A stretch of 64,000 nt of DNA from positions 1 through 64,000 of the forward strand of contig NZ_JAJEWQ010000008.1 of the NCBI RefSeq assembly GCF_020687805.1, in the 5' to 3' direction. Source of the DNA: Planctobacterium marinum (GTDB lineage Bacteria > Pseudomonadota > Gammaproteobacteria > Enterobacterales > Alteromonadaceae). Below the pieces are notes generated by a model that saw only the letters and a list, made by a program, of their open reading frames with translations, made no database searches and had not been told where the DNA came from. This document shows, one piece after another, positions 46,081 through 56,594 of the stretch; position 1 is the stretch's first letter; the number at the start of each line of letters is the position of its first letter. The translations under genes and the position numbers were made by a program.

Positions 46081-47407
46081 GTAATCCGGTGAGTTCTCTT
46101 AATAATTGGGTATCTTCCTGAACCTGAACAGCATAACTCAGGCACACTTCCAGCAGTTCATCCAGATACTCGGGCAAGTGTTCAGCAACGGCTTCTTCGA
46201 ATCGAATCGAGCGCCGGTCGCCGCGACTGTGGGCTTTGGCTAACGCCTGAGCACAGGTTTGGGTGTATTGCAGCAGCGCTTCATCGGGGGTATCTGCGTG
46301 AAAACAGACGTCTTCCGGGGCAATCCCCACTTTAGCGTGATGCCGGGATCGAACCAGCCAGTGAGCGGCACGCCATTCAACTTCATCCAACACCAAATCA
46401 GGGCGTCTTTGCATGCGCCGCTGACAACACACCGTCAGATGGGCTGGATTGAGTCGATTGACTGGCGACAGGGTTTCAAAGTGAGTCAACGGCGCAGCAA
46501 TGCGTTGCTCTTTCACCTCGACGATATGGCACAGTTTGAGATCTTCCTGGTCGACGTAGTCTTTCGGGCCAACCAGCAGATAATAGCGATCCATATTAAT
46601 GCTGCCCGTGCCAGCACCAAGGCGTTTAACGATGTCTAAAATACAGTCGTCTACATAAGGCGAGAATACTTCACTTAACTCCCGGTACAGTGATTCGTCA
46701 ATAGCGGCAAATTTGGTGTTTTCCAGGTTAAAAACCGGCACAAACCCGCTGCAATCCACGGCTTTGGCAATGGCACTTTTGCTGTAAAACTGTTTACCAC
46801 CTGATGCGCGCTTTTGCGCTTTTTTGTAAAAGCGGCGCAGCACATGTTGTTTGTCGAAGTCGTTGAGCACGGCATTGCGCAGGCTGCCATCTTCTGCCAG
46901 TGCCTTACAGTGTTGAACATAAGTTGCCAAAAATGCCTGAATTGCCAGGATAGCACCTTCGACACTGGCGCAGGCTGGCAGGTTGGTTCCCGTGAGTTCC
47001 TCGGAGCTAAACTGACCGGTTTTGATACCGTCACAATATTGTTGGGCCAGCAAGATGCTGATACAAAAGCGCACCAGATCCCAACTGCTGTGGCCCAGGC
47101 AGGCGTCATCAAAATCATTGGGTGCAAAAATAACAGTATCGCCGTGCGAGCCTTCTTCAGTGAGCAAGCCAAAATTGGACAGATGACAGTCGCCCTGCAC
47201 CATAGTTAACGGGATTGAGGTTTGAATCTCATTGGGGATCGACAACAATCCACTGGCGATGTCGTCATAAAACAATCCGGCAGATCCGCGAAAAAAACGA
47301 AACGGGTTGGCTGCCATCTTGAGATGCTTCTCAATGGCGTTACCTTTTTCCGGACAGATCCCATCGGCTTTTTGCAGCGCAAATAAGAGTTGTTCTTCCC
47401 GATTCAT
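46073..47407 (-). CDS. DUF2252 family protein
   Basis: 444 residues. The motifs FFRGSAGLFYDDIA, VQGDCHLSNFG and FAPNDFDDACLGHSSWDLVRF are DUF2252 signatures. They resemble the HGDxHxxN...DFDD catalytic loops of aminoglycoside-phosphotransferase/kinase folds, so a phosphotransferase-like fold is plausible although substrates are not known. The gene starts 103 bases from an opposed region and overlaps the downstream phosphatase gene by 8 bases, suggesting a functional pair. Confidence 0.87.
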   Translation of the reverse strand: MNREEQLLFALQKADGICPEKGNAIEKHLKMAANPFRFFRGSAGLFYDDIASGLLSIPNEIQTSIPLTMVQGDCHLSNFGLLTEEGSHGDTVIFAPNDFDDACLGHSSWDLVRFCISILLAQQYCDGIKTGQFSSEELTGTNLPACASVEGAILAIQAFLATYVQHCKALAEDGSLRNAVLNDFDKQHVLRRFYKKAQKRASGGKQFYSKSAIAKAVDCSGFVPVFNLENTKFAAIDESLYRELSEVFSPYVDDCILDIVKRLGAGTGSINMDRYYLLVGPKDYVDQEDLKLCHIVEVKEQRIAAPLTHFETLSPVNRLNPAHLTVCCQRRMQRRPDLVLDEVEWRAAHWLVRSRHHAKVGIAPEDVCFHADTPDEALLQYTQTCAQALAKAHSRGDRRSIRFEEAVAEHLPEYLDELLEVCLSYAVQVQEDTQLLRELTGLHD

Positions 47408-47575
47408 GATGCTGTGTACCTAAATTTAACCTCTGTCAAACCTTAAACTAAAAGTCTCAAATTTGAAAACCTGGAAAGCGACAAATAGCGGATTTCTGAT
47501 ATTTGTAACTTGACCCGCTCATGCTGCACCTTTATAAAACCAGCAGACCGGAAATTAATTGCTGCGGGAAGTTGC

Positions 47576-48715
47576 ATGTTGTTCAGATATAAATTGTTGT
47601 TACCCTGGTGTTTGACTTTGATACTGGGAGCCTGTCATTCCACCAAAACCGATCCTTTGATGGGCACAGCCGCTAACCCTTTGCCAGTTGAAAGCTACTG
47701 GTTAACCGAGTCTGCAGGTGGGGTTATGTTGGACCCTCAGACATCCGGCCTGACGTTGTGGCGCAACGGACGGCTGGTGACAATCGCCGATGGCAGCGCG
47801 CACGAATCTCAGGTGTTGAGGCTGATTGTGCTGGACGCACAGCAATTTCAGGTTGAGAAAAAGTACCCCATGGTGGTGGCCCCGGAGATTTTGCAAGGTT
47901 GTTTTGCTGAGTATATGAGCAAGCGACCCGACCTGGAAGCGCTGGTGGTGGACCCCGATGATGACCGGGTTTTTTATACCGTCACAGAGGATGCTTCCAG
48001 ATATAGTCTTAGCCCGGCGTGTGCAGAAAAGTACCGCCAAACAGGCTCAACGGAATATCCCACCTTGTTGGTGCGCCTGGCGCTGGACGATGTGGCTGAA
48101 CAGGTAACTGTTACCCACGTCAGACCCCTGCAATACAGTGCGGCGATGCAGGTGGGTAATCATCCCAATGACGGCATAGAGGGCATGAGTTTTGGCTCCG
48201 GACGTACTTTGTATTTAGGGCTGGAAAAAGATGCTTTGTTTCAGCCGCGTATATTTTCCGTGGAACTCAATAGCAAGTTTTGGAATAGTGTTGAGTTTGC
48301 CAGAGTAACCGACGAACAGTTGCTGTTACCAGTTTTTAGCGACCAGATCCCGCACCCGATAAATGCGCTGACTTACGTGCAGCAGGGGGATAATGGCTGG
48401 CTAGTTGCAGCTGCAAGAAACGACAATGAGTTGTGGCTGGTGGACCCCGAAAAGAAAAATTCGACCCGCAGAATCAAACTGAGTTTTCTGGCGAAAACCA
48501 GTGATACCAAACAACAATGTGCTGAATTTACAGCGATGAATAATTATTCCATAGAAGGGCTTGCCGGTGGCAATGGGGTGTTGTGGTTGGTTAATGATCC
48601 CTGGAAGGAAAATTATCAGAAGAATATACAGTGTCAGGCTGATAAGAACCGCTACGACGCGATGGCGCCTTTGCTGTCTCAGATACCCATTGAAACGTTG
48701 TTTACCAATCCTTAG
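47576..48715 (+). CDS. Lipoprotein with beta-propeller/phytase-like domain
   Basis: 379 residues from ATG 47576 (GGGAAG upstream). The signal ends in a lipobox (LTLILGACHS, Cys about 21), so the mature protein is a lipoprotein. The following domain has repeated propeller-like strands (GIEGMSFGSGRTLYLGLEKDALFQPRIFSVEL, NALTYVQQGDNGWLVAAARNDNELWLVDPE, SIEGLAGGNGVLWLVNDPW), which recalls esterase-like phytase domains. Calcium or phosphate ligands are not assigned. A terminator follows. Confidence 0.7.
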   Translation: MLFRYKLLLPWCLTLILGACHSTKTDPLMGTAANPLPVESYWLTESAGGVMLDPQTSGLTLWRNGRLVTIADGSAHESQVLRLIVLDAQQFQVEKKYPMVVAPEILQGCFAEYMSKRPDLEALVVDPDDDRVFYTVTEDASRYSLSPACAEKYRQTGSTEYPTLLVRLALDDVAEQVTVTHVRPLQYSAAMQVGNHPNDGIEGMSFGSGRTLYLGLEKDALFQPRIFSVELNSKFWNSVEFARVTDEQLLLPVFSDQIPHPINALTYVQQGDNGWLVAAARNDNELWLVDPEKKNSTRRIKLSFLAKTSDTKQQCAEFTAMNNYSIEGLAGGNGVLWLVNDPWKENYQKNIQCQADKNRYDAMAPLLSQIPIETLFTNP

Positions 48716-48735
48716 GGTTATTTTGCTAAGTCTAA

Positions 48736-48759
48736 AGGCCTGCCAATGCAGGCAGGCCT
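48736..48759. terminator. Bidirectional hairpin between the lipoprotein and DUF3718 genes
   Basis: A 9-bp GC-rich perfect stem (AGGCCTGCC / GGCAGGCCT, 6-nt loop) lies 21 bases after the lipoprotein stop. T-richness is moderate on both sides. It is placed to terminate both convergent genes. Confidence 0.6.
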
Positions 48760-48801
48760 GACTTATTGTTTGAGTTCTTGCAAATTGAACCACTCATGCT
48801 T

Positions 48802-49131
48802 TTACAGAGTAGCTGCAGCTTTTTCCAGATAGGCCAGTACTTCGTCGGCTTTAAACTCTTTAGAAAACTCAACTAAATCTTTACCGTTACAGCTCAGATT
48901 TTGCGAATCCAACAATTTGCGATAAACATCTTTTTTCGACATTGCAACAACACCGATTTTGTTTTTAAAGCTGTTGTGGATCAAACGAACGTTATCCTGT
49001 GTTACTGCGCGACAAAAGCTGGCAAAAGATTTGTCACCACGGAATTCAAACTTTGTGTCGTGTGATTCAGTAGCAGAAACCGCAGAACTTAACGCTAAAG
49101 TAGTGGCCAGAGCCAAAGTTAGTTTTTTCAT
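48802..49131 (-). CDS. Secreted DUF3718 family protein
   Basis: 109 residues from ATG 49131 (GAGGT 6 bases upstream; an upstream ATG is not used). The signal peptide MKKLTLALATTLALSSAVSA is followed by a small soluble domain with two cysteines (FCRAV, LSCNGKD). It belongs to a family frequent in Alteromonadales with no known function. It is in a single-gene unit. Confidence 0.8.
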   Translation of the reverse strand: MKKLTLALATTLALSSAVSATESHDTKFEFRGDKSFASFCRAVTQDNVRLIHNSFKNKIGVVAMSKKDVYRKLLDSQNLSCNGKDLVEFSKEFKADEVLAYLEKAAATL

Positions 49132-49510
49132 GTTACACCTCATAATGAGTTAGTTAGCTAGTGTGAATGTGTTGGATGTTGTCCGAACACGATTTATAAC
49201 TTAATGATTTTTATGAGGAATGTTGTTGTATTACTGTATTGATTTGGTTAACAAAATAAAAAATGAACTGTTAAGTGCTTGTAAAAGCAGCTAAGTCTTT
49301 GATAATTAGCGATATTACCAGTTTTTATATTTCTTATTGGAATTAAAAGTAACTTTAATATGCATAATTCATCTATTAAAGCGGGGTAATTGTTAGGATA
49401 AACATCCTAAAACGCGCTGAAATTGATGTCTGTTTACAAGCCTGTTACGAATATTTGTGATATATGCCTGCTGGCAGAGGAAGGTATGAGGGGACAAGCC
49501 CCCTCATAAA
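49132..49510. other. Intergenic region between DUF3718 gene and ilvH
   Basis: A 379-base AT-rich stretch with no credible ORF or RNA gene. It contains the upstream region of the DUF3718 gene and, at its right end, a hairpin (TGAGGGG / CCCCTCA region, about 49487-49507) that may mark the end of the ilvI-ilvH transcript. Confidence 0.5.
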
Positions 49511-50008
49511 TCAGATTTTCAGCGCTTTGTCGCCGCGTGACAGACCACAAACCCCGGTGCGGGCTGCTTCTAACACATCGGTAAGTTCAGTGGCTGTGGT
49601 AATAAAGGCATCCAGCTTGTCACTGGGGCCCGTTAACTGAATGGTATAGTTACGGGCGCTGACATCGACGATGTTGCCACGAAAGATATCTGCCATACGT
49701 TTTACTTCTGCGCGAATGTGTTCGTTGGGTGTGGCCACCTTGATCAACATTAACTCCCGTTCCAGATGGCTGCCCTCTGTCAGGTCCATAACCTTAAATA
49801 CATCCACCAGTTTATTGATTTGCTTGGTGATCTGCTCGATCACTTTGTCATCGCCATGGGTGGTGATAGTGATCCTGGACAGCGTTGGATCCGTGGTGGT
49901 GGTGACACATAAGGAGTCAACATTGAATCCACGCTGTGAGAACAGGCCTACAATGCGGGATAGCGCGCCGGGTTCGTTTTCCAATAATACCGAAATTATA
50001 CGTCTCAT
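49511..50008 (-). CDS. ilvH: Acetolactate synthase III small (regulatory) subunit
   Basis: 165 residues. The N-terminal ACT domain ISVLLENEPGALSRIVGLFSQRGFNVDSL binds valine for feedback control, and the C-terminal domain (VKRMADIFRGNIVDVSARNYTIQLTGPSDKLDAF) completes the dimer fold. It begins directly at the stop of the large-subunit gene (zero spacing) and so is translationally coupled. Branched-chain amino-acid synthesis. Confidence 0.97.
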   Translation of the reverse strand: MRRIISVLLENEPGALSRIVGLFSQRGFNVDSLCVTTTTDPTLSRITITTHGDDKVIEQITKQINKLVDVFKVMDLTEGSHLERELMLIKVATPNEHIRAEVKRMADIFRGNIVDVSARNYTIQLTGPSDKLDAFITTATELTDVLEAARTGVCGLSRGDKALKI

Positions 50009-51721
50009 TTAGGTACGCTCCGTTTTGCTCAAGCGCATGTCATCCATGGCACCGAATTTAATTTGCATGGGATATACGTGTTCGTTTTGGTCCACCCGAA
50101 TGTCCATAAACACCAGTTTGTCTTTGATGGCCATACAGCGTGCCATGGCATCGTCCAGTTCACTGGGGTGGTCTACGCGCATACCTACGTGGCCATAGGC
50201 TTCGGCAAGCTTCACAAAATCCGGCATTGATTCCATGTAAGAATGAGAATGACGCCCTTTGTAAATCATGTCCTGCCATTGACGCACCATGCCCAGCGCG
50301 CGATTGTTCAGAGAAATGATCTTGATGGGCAAATTATATTGCAGACAGGTAGATAGCTCCTGAATATTCATCTGGATACTGCCATCACCGGTTACCACGG
50401 CGGATATGGCATCAGGATGTGCAAACTGCACGCCCATTGCCGCTGGCAGACCAAACCCCATGGTGCCCAAACCGCCGGAATTAATCCACTGGCGTGGTTT
50501 ATCAAAGGGGTAATACAGGGCGGCAAACATCTGATGCTGACCCACATCGGAACTGACATAGGCTTTGCCATCGGTATGCTTATACAAAGACTGAATGACT
50601 TCCTGGGGTTTAATTACCTCGGAAGCGGTGGCGTAGTTCAGGCACTTTCTGGATTGCCACTGGCGTATCTGTTTCCACCAATCCTGCAATTTCTCTTTTT
50701 GCGTGTCCTGGTCAATGTCTTTGAGGTGATCAAAAAACTGACTCAGGACTTTGTCTACCGCACCGACAATGGGAATATGGGCGTTGACCGTTTTCGAAAT
50801 AGAGGTGGGATCTATATCCACATGCACAATTCTGGCGTAAGGGCAGAATTTCTCAACATTATTGGTAACCCGGTCATCAAAACGGGCACCCAGTGCAATA
50901 ATGCAATCGGCGTTGTGCATGGTTTTGTTGGCTTCCAGGGTGCCGTGCATGCCTAACATACCTACAAATTGTTCATGGGTACCGGGGAACGCGCCCAGGC
51001 CCATCAGGGTATTCGTTACCGGGGCATTGAGCATTTCGGCCAGTTTGATCAGTTTTCTGCTGGCCCCCAGGGCACCACCACCGGCGTAAACCACCGGGCG
51101 TTTTGCCGCTTTAATGGCTTCAACCGCTTTTTTGATCTGCTTGTTGTGCCCTTTTTCTGTGGGGTTATAGGAGCGAATTGAGAAATCTTCAGGGTATTCG
51201 TACGGGTGAGATTCCTGAATATTGACGATGTCTTTTGGTAAATCGATAACCACCGGACCAGGACGACCAGAATTCGCAATGTAATAGGCTTTGGCGATCG
51301 CTACCGGAATATCTTCCGCTTTTTTTACCAGGAAGCTGTGTTTCACGATGGGACGAGAACAGCCCACCATATCTGTTTCCTGGAACGCATCTTCACCAAT
51401 ATGCTGCGAAGGAACCTGACCGGACAGCACCACCATGGGGATAGAGTCCATGTAGGCCGTCGCAATACCGGTAATGGTATTGGTGGCACCCGGACCGGAA
51501 GTAACCAGTACGGTACCGGTTTTTCCTGTTGAACGGGCATAACCGTCGGCCATGTGAGCAGCAGCCTGCTCGTGGCGAACCAGAATGTGTTTAACATCGT
51601 CCTGAGCAAAGAGGGCGTCATATATGTCAAGTACGGCACCACCTGGGTAACCAAAAACATATTCAACACCAACATCTTTTAGTGCCCTTACGACCATCTC
51701 GGCACCGGACATCATTTCCAC
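50009..51721 (-). CDS. ilvI: Acetolactate synthase III large (catalytic) subunit
   Basis: 570 residues. The start [38 protein letters not shown] matches E. coli IlvI more than IlvB/IlvG. The catalytic glutamate lies in [20 protein letters not shown]. The TPP/metal site is [32 protein letters not shown]. The start is GTG 51721 with AGGAG at the right distance. It forms acetolactate or acetohydroxybutyrate from pyruvate. Confidence 0.97.
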   Translation of the reverse strand: MEMMSGAEMVVRALKDVGVEYVFGYPGGAVLDIYDALFAQDDVKHILVRHEQAAAHMADGYARSTGKTGTVLVTSGPGATNTITGIATAYMDSIPMVVLSGQVPSQHIGEDAFQETDMVGCSRPIVKHSFLVKKAEDIPVAIAKAYYIANSGRPGPVVIDLPKDIVNIQESHPYEYPEDFSIRSYNPTEKGHNKQIKKAVEAIKAAKRPVVYAGGGALGASRKLIKLAEMLNAPVTNTLMGLGAFPGTHEQFVGMLGMHGTLEANKTMHNADCIIALGARFDDRVTNNVEKFCPYARIVHVDIDPTSISKTVNAHIPIVGAVDKVLSQFFDHLKDIDQDTQKEKLQDWWKQIRQWQSRKCLNYATASEVIKPQEVIQSLYKHTDGKAYVSSDVGQHQMFAALYYPFDKPRQWINSGGLGTMGFGLPAAMGVQFAHPDAISAVVTGDGSIQMNIQELSTCLQYNLPIKIISLNNRALGMVRQWQDMIYKGRHSHSYMESMPDFVKLAEAYGHVGMRVDHPSELDDAMARCMAIKDKLVFMDIRVDQNEHVYPMQIKFGAMDDMRLSKTERT

Positions 51722-51922
51722 GGATACTCTCTCCTGATAAGGTAATTATTTAGGGTTTGGGCGGATCTTACGGGACTGAGTTTGAATAAGAAACCTGGAA
51801 AGGAATAAAAGTGAGATTTGTATCCTAATATTCAGTATAAATGGGATGAATGTCCTATTTCACCCCTTTGTAATCCTGAATTTTAGGTTGCGGTCCTAAG
51901 CTTTTGATGAAAGTTAGGCTGG

Positions 51923-52303
51923 TTATTCTTCGTTAGTGTCGATGTCGATGTCCTCATCGGCGCCCAGACTAACGCTATCTTCATCATTGTCTTCCACATT
52001 GGCCCGCTTGCCATAAATACTGGCCGTGCGAGGTCGACCAATGCGAGCCATATATTTAACCCAGGCTTTTTCCGTGGTATTAGCGGGTTCTTTTTGGCCG
52101 CTGGCCACCGCAATCAGATTGAAATCTTCATCGTTCTCCGGATTTAACGAGCCGGAAAGCAACGCGTTTATCAGCGTACCATAGTGACTCAGGGCTTTCG
52201 CTTCAGAGATAGAGAAATCGCCGGAGCGGGAAAAACCGTAGGGGTAATTCTTCGGATCATGGTATGCGCGAGTTAATAAATCAGAACGGGTTGCCTTAGC
52301 CAT
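51923..52303 (-). CDS. maoP: MaoP-like macrodomain Ori protein (DUF413)
   Basis: 126 residues from ATG 52303. NYPYGFSRSGDFSISEAKALSHYGTLINAL, ASGQKEPANTTEKAWVKYMARIGRPR match the DUF413/YifE family (E. coli MaoP), which is needed to organise the Ori macrodomain through a maoS site and is limited mainly to Dam-containing gammaproteobacteria. The acidic C-terminal tail (NEDDEDS-type) is unlike the E. coli tail but common in the family. Single gene. Confidence 0.9.
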   Translation of the reverse strand: MAKATRSDLLTRAYHDPKNYPYGFSRSGDFSISEAKALSHYGTLINALLSGSLNPENDEDFNLIAVASGQKEPANTTEKAWVKYMARIGRPRTASIYGKRANVEDNDEDSVSLGADEDIDIDTNEE

Positions 52304-52449
52304 AATGCAAATTCCTGATAAATATATGTTGTCAAAGTACAGTGAATTTTTAGGCCGAAAACGGGCAAGAGTCAAACCCCAAAAGGCGCTTTTTTTTAGA
52401 ACTTTTTTTGACAGTTTAAAGCGATGCAGAATGGTTTGTATCTAAACAA

Positions 52450-52477
52450 AAAGCCCCGCCGGATTGGGCGGGGCTTT
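52450..52477 (-). terminator. Intrinsic terminator downstream of the TonB-dependent receptor
   Basis: An 11-bp GC-rich perfect stem (AAAGCCCCGCC / GGCGGGGCTTT, 6-nt loop) followed on the minus strand by CTTTTTGTTT lies 25 bases after the receptor stop. Confidence 0.88.
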
Positions 52478-52501
52478 GATTGTTAATCGAGGTGATTTTA
52501 A

Positions 52502-55500
52502 TTACTCAATGCTGAAGTTTAATCCCAGGAAGAAGTACCGACCTCTGATGCTGACGGGTGTCGCATATGAGGTAATAAAAGGTTCTTCATCCGTCAGGTT
52601 GTTAACCCCACCGTAAACCAATAGCTCATCGCTTAACTGATAGGAAAAGTTTACGTCATGCAGGTAAACTTCATCCATAAACACGGCGCTGCCATAACGA
52701 GACATTGCTGTGTCGATTTCCACAAAGTTAACTAACTGCTCGCCCTGATACTGGGTTTGCCAACCCACTGTCAGATCTCCTGTTGTCCATTCCAGGTTAA
52801 AGTTACCTGCCCACTCAGGACGTTGTACTTCCCCCAGCTCCACATCCACTGCCTCTGGATTGAGCGGATCGTTGAACTGATTCAGTTCATTCACCTTGGT
52901 TCCAGCCAGGGTCAGATCAAATTCATGCTCACCGTAGGTGAAGTCATAGCCGAATGAAAAGTCGTAGCCGTCGGTTTCCAACTTGGCGAAGTTAATCGAT
53001 GTGGCTCTCATAAAGTTAAAGCCACCAAAGAATATGGAATTTTCGTCATCGTTTCTGCCCAGTAACTCACAGAAATTTTGATTCAGTGCAGGACCTTCAA
53101 AACAGCCTCTGGCAATGTCGTCTCCGCTCACTTCGGAAATCGCATCTTCTATTTCGATACTCCAATAGTCAAAAGTCATGTTGAACCCATCCAGAAATTC
53201 CGGACGGAACACAAAACCGATGGTCTTGGTGTCTGCCGTTTCTTCCTGCAATTCTTCATTGCCCCCGGTTACACCACCAAACGCCGCCGATAACGGATCG
53301 TCAAAGGTATAATTGCCTTCGTCATCGAAAGGGTCCAGTCCAATGCCATTAAAGTAGGTGACACAGTTGGCTTGTGTCTGGTCTGCCAGGGTCGTTTGTC
53401 CACCTTCGCGCAGTGCATCAATTTGTGCTCTGGCGCAGGGATCGGCAGGGCGGAAGGTGGTACCAATTTCAGGCCCATAGAGTTCGGTAATGTTAGGCGC
53501 ACGCACCGCTTCAGAAATACTGACACGGAAGGTTAAATCTTCATAGGGTGCCCAACGTAAGTTGGTTTTCCAGGTACTGGAAGAGCCAATGGTGGAATAA
53601 TCGGAATAGCGTATCGCGGCGTCAACGGTCAGTTCCTCGGCAAAGGTTTTACCTTCCAGTAGCGGAACCGAAACTTCCATGAAAAGGTCGTAAACGTCGT
53701 ATTCACCGACTTCATTGCGGGTAGTTGTTTTCGGGCGGAAGGTGAGTTTGGTGTTGCCTGATACCTCAGAAACATTCACTCCTGTGCCATAGGGGTTACC
53801 GGCAGGCAGGTTACCCAATTGCCAGTCATCATAACTTACAGATGATTCTTCTTCGCGGTATTCAGCACCCGCAGCGAATACGACTGGGCCAGCCGGTAAC
53901 TCGAACCAATCTGAGAAATCACCGGAGATTGATGCCGAATAAACGGTTTGTTCCAGCTCGATCATATCGCGCTCTGTGGTAGTGACCCAATCTACCGCCC
54001 CTTGGGTAATACCGCTAGCACCTGCCCAGATGTTTAACGGTACACAACTGCCATCGCCCGGTGTAAAGGTGTAGTAGCCTGGGTCATAGTCCGGAATATT
54101 AAACGGCGTGCCCTGAGCTGGGGCGTCGGCATCGACATTGACACGGCATGTGGCATCCCCGGTAGTCGGATCGGTTACAGCATCAATCGCCGCCATGAAA
54201 CGGTCCACGATAACTGCATTTTCTATTTCACTTTCGCGTTCGAATTTACCCCAAACGATACTGGCGTCATAAGTCCAGCCGTTCTCAAATTCACCATTGA
54301 TTCCCAGTACTGCACGGGTTGTTGTTCTCTCATGGGTCTGAATACCGGACCCTATACCAATGGGATCGATAGTAATTGCCACACCACCAATTTCCTGAGC
54401 GACAGGACGAATGAATTCCGGCAAAAACGGGTTGTCCGGCGCGCCGCGCAACAGATCCCAGAAAGAAGTGGGTTGCGTGGTACTTTGTGTTTCCTGATGG
54501 GCATGTTTCAATTCCCAGGTGAGCTCTGATGAAGAACCCAGCTCATAATTTCCTATCAGGTTAACGTTAATTTTTTCTTCTGGGGTCAACAGGAAACTGT
54601 CGAACTGCTGTATGGTATTGAATGAATCGCCACCAAAACCTTCTGTTCCCGAGCCACCGGCTACCAGGCCATCCTGAATCACGCGGTATGATCCATTGGG
54701 GTCCACCACCCAACAACCACCAATGTTACCAAAACTGTCACCGAGCGGGGCGTCATAAGCTGTGTTGGAACTGTTAAATCCTGACCAGGTATCAAGGCAG
54801 TCCGGTACACCATTGTTGTTCAGGTCAACGTTGGTAAATTCGTCAAAGCCGGCAAAGGTATTGCCGTTTCCTGGCACAATATAGCCATAACCCGAAGTGA
54901 AGGGAAAGGTACGCCCCGGTAAAATTGCGCGGCTGGGAGCCGCCGCAGCAGCGGCTATCAATGCCATTTCGGCATCGGTCAGGTTGGGAGCGCTGCCATA
55001 TAAATTTGAATAAAAGTCGATAAAGTCTTCAGCAGAGGGAATGGCGTGGCCATAATTAACAAAGCCGTTGTTCGGATTATAAAACTGGGCGAAATTTGGC
55101 ATAGTGGCAGCATCTATCTGGCCAATCTGAAATCTTTTTGCCGGATTTCCCCAGTCTCGTCCTGAGCCCACAAATACGCCATTGTCACGTTCTTTGGCTC
55201 TTAGGCCTTGACTGTCGGCATATTCCACACTGATTGCGACATTACCCTTATCATTATCGAAATTAAGGCCATAGGTTGCTGAAAGTTGCAGTTGTTCTGA
55301 ATCGCCCTCTGAAGAGATACCTTGCTGCACGTCGAAGTCGAAACCTTCAAAGTCCTTTTTCAGAATAAAGTTTACAACACCGGTTACCGCGTCTGCACCG
55401 TAGATAGCCGACGCGCCGCCGGTCAGTACTTCAACGCTGTCCACTAATTTGGTAGGGATGGAACCAACGTCTACCGCTGCACTCCCTCCGGAACCACCAA

Positions 55501-55906
55501 CATGGCGCCGTCCGTTCACTAAGACTAATGTTCTTCTGGAGCCCAAACCTCGCAGGTTCAGAATATTTGCCCCTTCTTCGAAGGCGGTATCGCCATCATT
55601 ACCACTTTCTGAATTGGTGGAGCTAAATAGTGCCGGAATGTCATTGACTACATCGGTGATAGAGAATTCACCGGAGTTACGGATATCCTTGCCGTCAATT
55701 GCCTGCACCGGTGAAGGGCTGGCCAGGTTAGGATCGCGTGCTATACGTGAACCTGTCACCATCACGCGTTCTACACTGGCGATTTCGTCGTTTTCTTCTT
55801 CCTGGGCAAGGGCGTTGGGGGCTATCGCCAGGGTTGCTGCCATTGAGCTATAGCATAGCCCTTTCACAATGGCGGTATTTAGCCGGGACAAGGCAAATTT
55901 TTTCAT
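52502..55906 (-). CDS. TonB-dependent outer-membrane receptor
   Basis: 1134 residues from ATG 55906 (CAGGAG 6 bases upstream). The signal peptide (IVKGLCYSSMAATLAIAPNALA) is followed by a plug domain (VERVMVTGSRIARDPNLASPSPVQAIDGKDIRNSGEFSITDVVNDIPALF, ILNLRGLGSRRTLVLVNGRRHV, VEVLTGGASAIYGADAVTGVVNFIL) and a long 22-strand-type barrel with large extracellular loops, ending in an aromatic-rich strand. It belongs to the big receptor class of Alteromonadales that imports siderophores, glycans or other complexes by TonB energy; the ligand is not deducible. A single-gene transcript with its own terminator. Confidence 0.95.
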   Translation of the reverse strand: MKKFALSRLNTAIVKGLCYSSMAATLAIAPNALAQEEENDEIASVERVMVTGSRIARDPNLASPSPVQAIDGKDIRNSGEFSITDVVNDIPALFSSTNSESGNDGDTAFEEGANILNLRGLGSRRTLVLVNGRRHVGGSGGSAAVDVGSIPTKLVDSVEVLTGGASAIYGADAVTGVVNFILKKDFEGFDFDVQQGISSEGDSEQLQLSATYGLNFDNDKGNVAISVEYADSQGLRAKERDNGVFVGSGRDWGNPAKRFQIGQIDAATMPNFAQFYNPNNGFVNYGHAIPSAEDFIDFYSNLYGSAPNLTDAEMALIAAAAAAPSRAILPGRTFPFTSGYGYIVPGNGNTFAGFDEFTNVDLNNNGVPDCLDTWSGFNSSNTAYDAPLGDSFGNIGGCWVVDPNGSYRVIQDGLVAGGSGTEGFGGDSFNTIQQFDSFLLTPEEKINVNLIGNYELGSSSELTWELKHAHQETQSTTQPTSFWDLLRGAPDNPFLPEFIRPVAQEIGGVAITIDPIGIGSGIQTHERTTTRAVLGINGEFENGWTYDASIVWGKFERESEIENAVIVDRFMAAIDAVTDPTTGDATCRVNVDADAPAQGTPFNIPDYDPGYYTFTPGDGSCVPLNIWAGASGITQGAVDWVTTTERDMIELEQTVYSASISGDFSDWFELPAGPVVFAAGAEYREEESSVSYDDWQLGNLPAGNPYGTGVNVSEVSGNTKLTFRPKTTTRNEVGEYDVYDLFMEVSVPLLEGKTFAEELTVDAAIRYSDYSTIGSSSTWKTNLRWAPYEDLTFRVSISEAVRAPNITELYGPEIGTTFRPADPCARAQIDALREGGQTTLADQTQANCVTYFNGIGLDPFDDEGNYTFDDPLSAAFGGVTGGNEELQEETADTKTIGFVFRPEFLDGFNMTFDYWSIEIEDAISEVSGDDIARGCFEGPALNQNFCELLGRNDDENSIFFGGFNFMRATSINFAKLETDGYDFSFGYDFTYGEHEFDLTLAGTKVNELNQFNDPLNPEAVDVELGEVQRPEWAGNFNLEWTTGDLTVGWQTQYQGEQLVNFVEIDTAMSRYGSAVFMDEVYLHDVNFSYQLSDELLVYGGVNNLTDEEPFITSYATPVSIRGRYFFLGLNFSIE

Positions 55907-56518
55907 GGTGTGCTCCTGAGAGTGTGTCGTGTCTTCAATTGCTAAAAGCAACATTTTGTTACAAATGCTGCGTTATTCTTATTGTTGTTATTTTAAGTTT
56001 CTTTATTCCCACTAAAGGATAATTAGCATTTTTGGGGCCTTGATCAAGTCCAGAATTAGTGTGTTTATTGCGTATATGGGGAATTATTCGAATATTTATT
56101 CTGTTTGTGCCGGGATTTGATGAAGGATTATTCATGGCAAATATTGCCCTGCACCAAAATGGAACGTTGGATTAATGCCGTGCTGTTTTCAAACGCCTTG
56201 CCTGATAGCGGTTGCATCACAATGGTGCTCTGTGCGCTAAATTAGTGAACCCGTATATTAAATAATTATGCATTTCGTCAATTATTCAAATTTTTTGTCA
56301 TTTATTTTAAATTTTGACTGAATGTCTTGCTAATTTGTTACCAGATGTGAAAGCAGATGCTTATTTTGATGGTTTGACTAATTAAGCGAAAAGGCGAAAA
56401 TGTGATCCGGCACGCCCGGGTGACAGTTAATTATTACCCGTGTTGCTTAAAAAACGGTTTTTAGGCGTTGCAGGGCTTATCCTGTGTCGATTTAGAATTG
56501 GAGTGAAAAAAGAGAATT
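55907..56518. other. Large intergenic region upstream of the TonB receptor
   Basis: A 612-base AT-rich stretch without a convincing ORF. It should hold the receptor promoter and any regulator site (minus strand) and the end of the first tRNA transcript. No clear Fur, CRP or other operator could be picked out by eye. Confidence 0.5.
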
Positions 56519-56594
56519 TGGAGCGGGAAACGAGATTCGAACTCGCGACCCCAACCTTGGCAAGGTTGTGCTCTACCAGCTGAGCTATTCCCGC
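56519..56594 (-). tRNA. tRNA-Gly (GCC), copy 1
   Basis: 76-base cloverleaf including the encoded CCA. The 5' end is GCGGGAATAGCTCAG and the anticodon loop CTTGCCAAG reads GCC (glycine). The T-arm GTTCGAATC and the acceptor stem GCGGGAA / TTCCCGC are perfect. It is identical, as far as seen, to the copy at 56770-56845. Confidence 0.96.
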
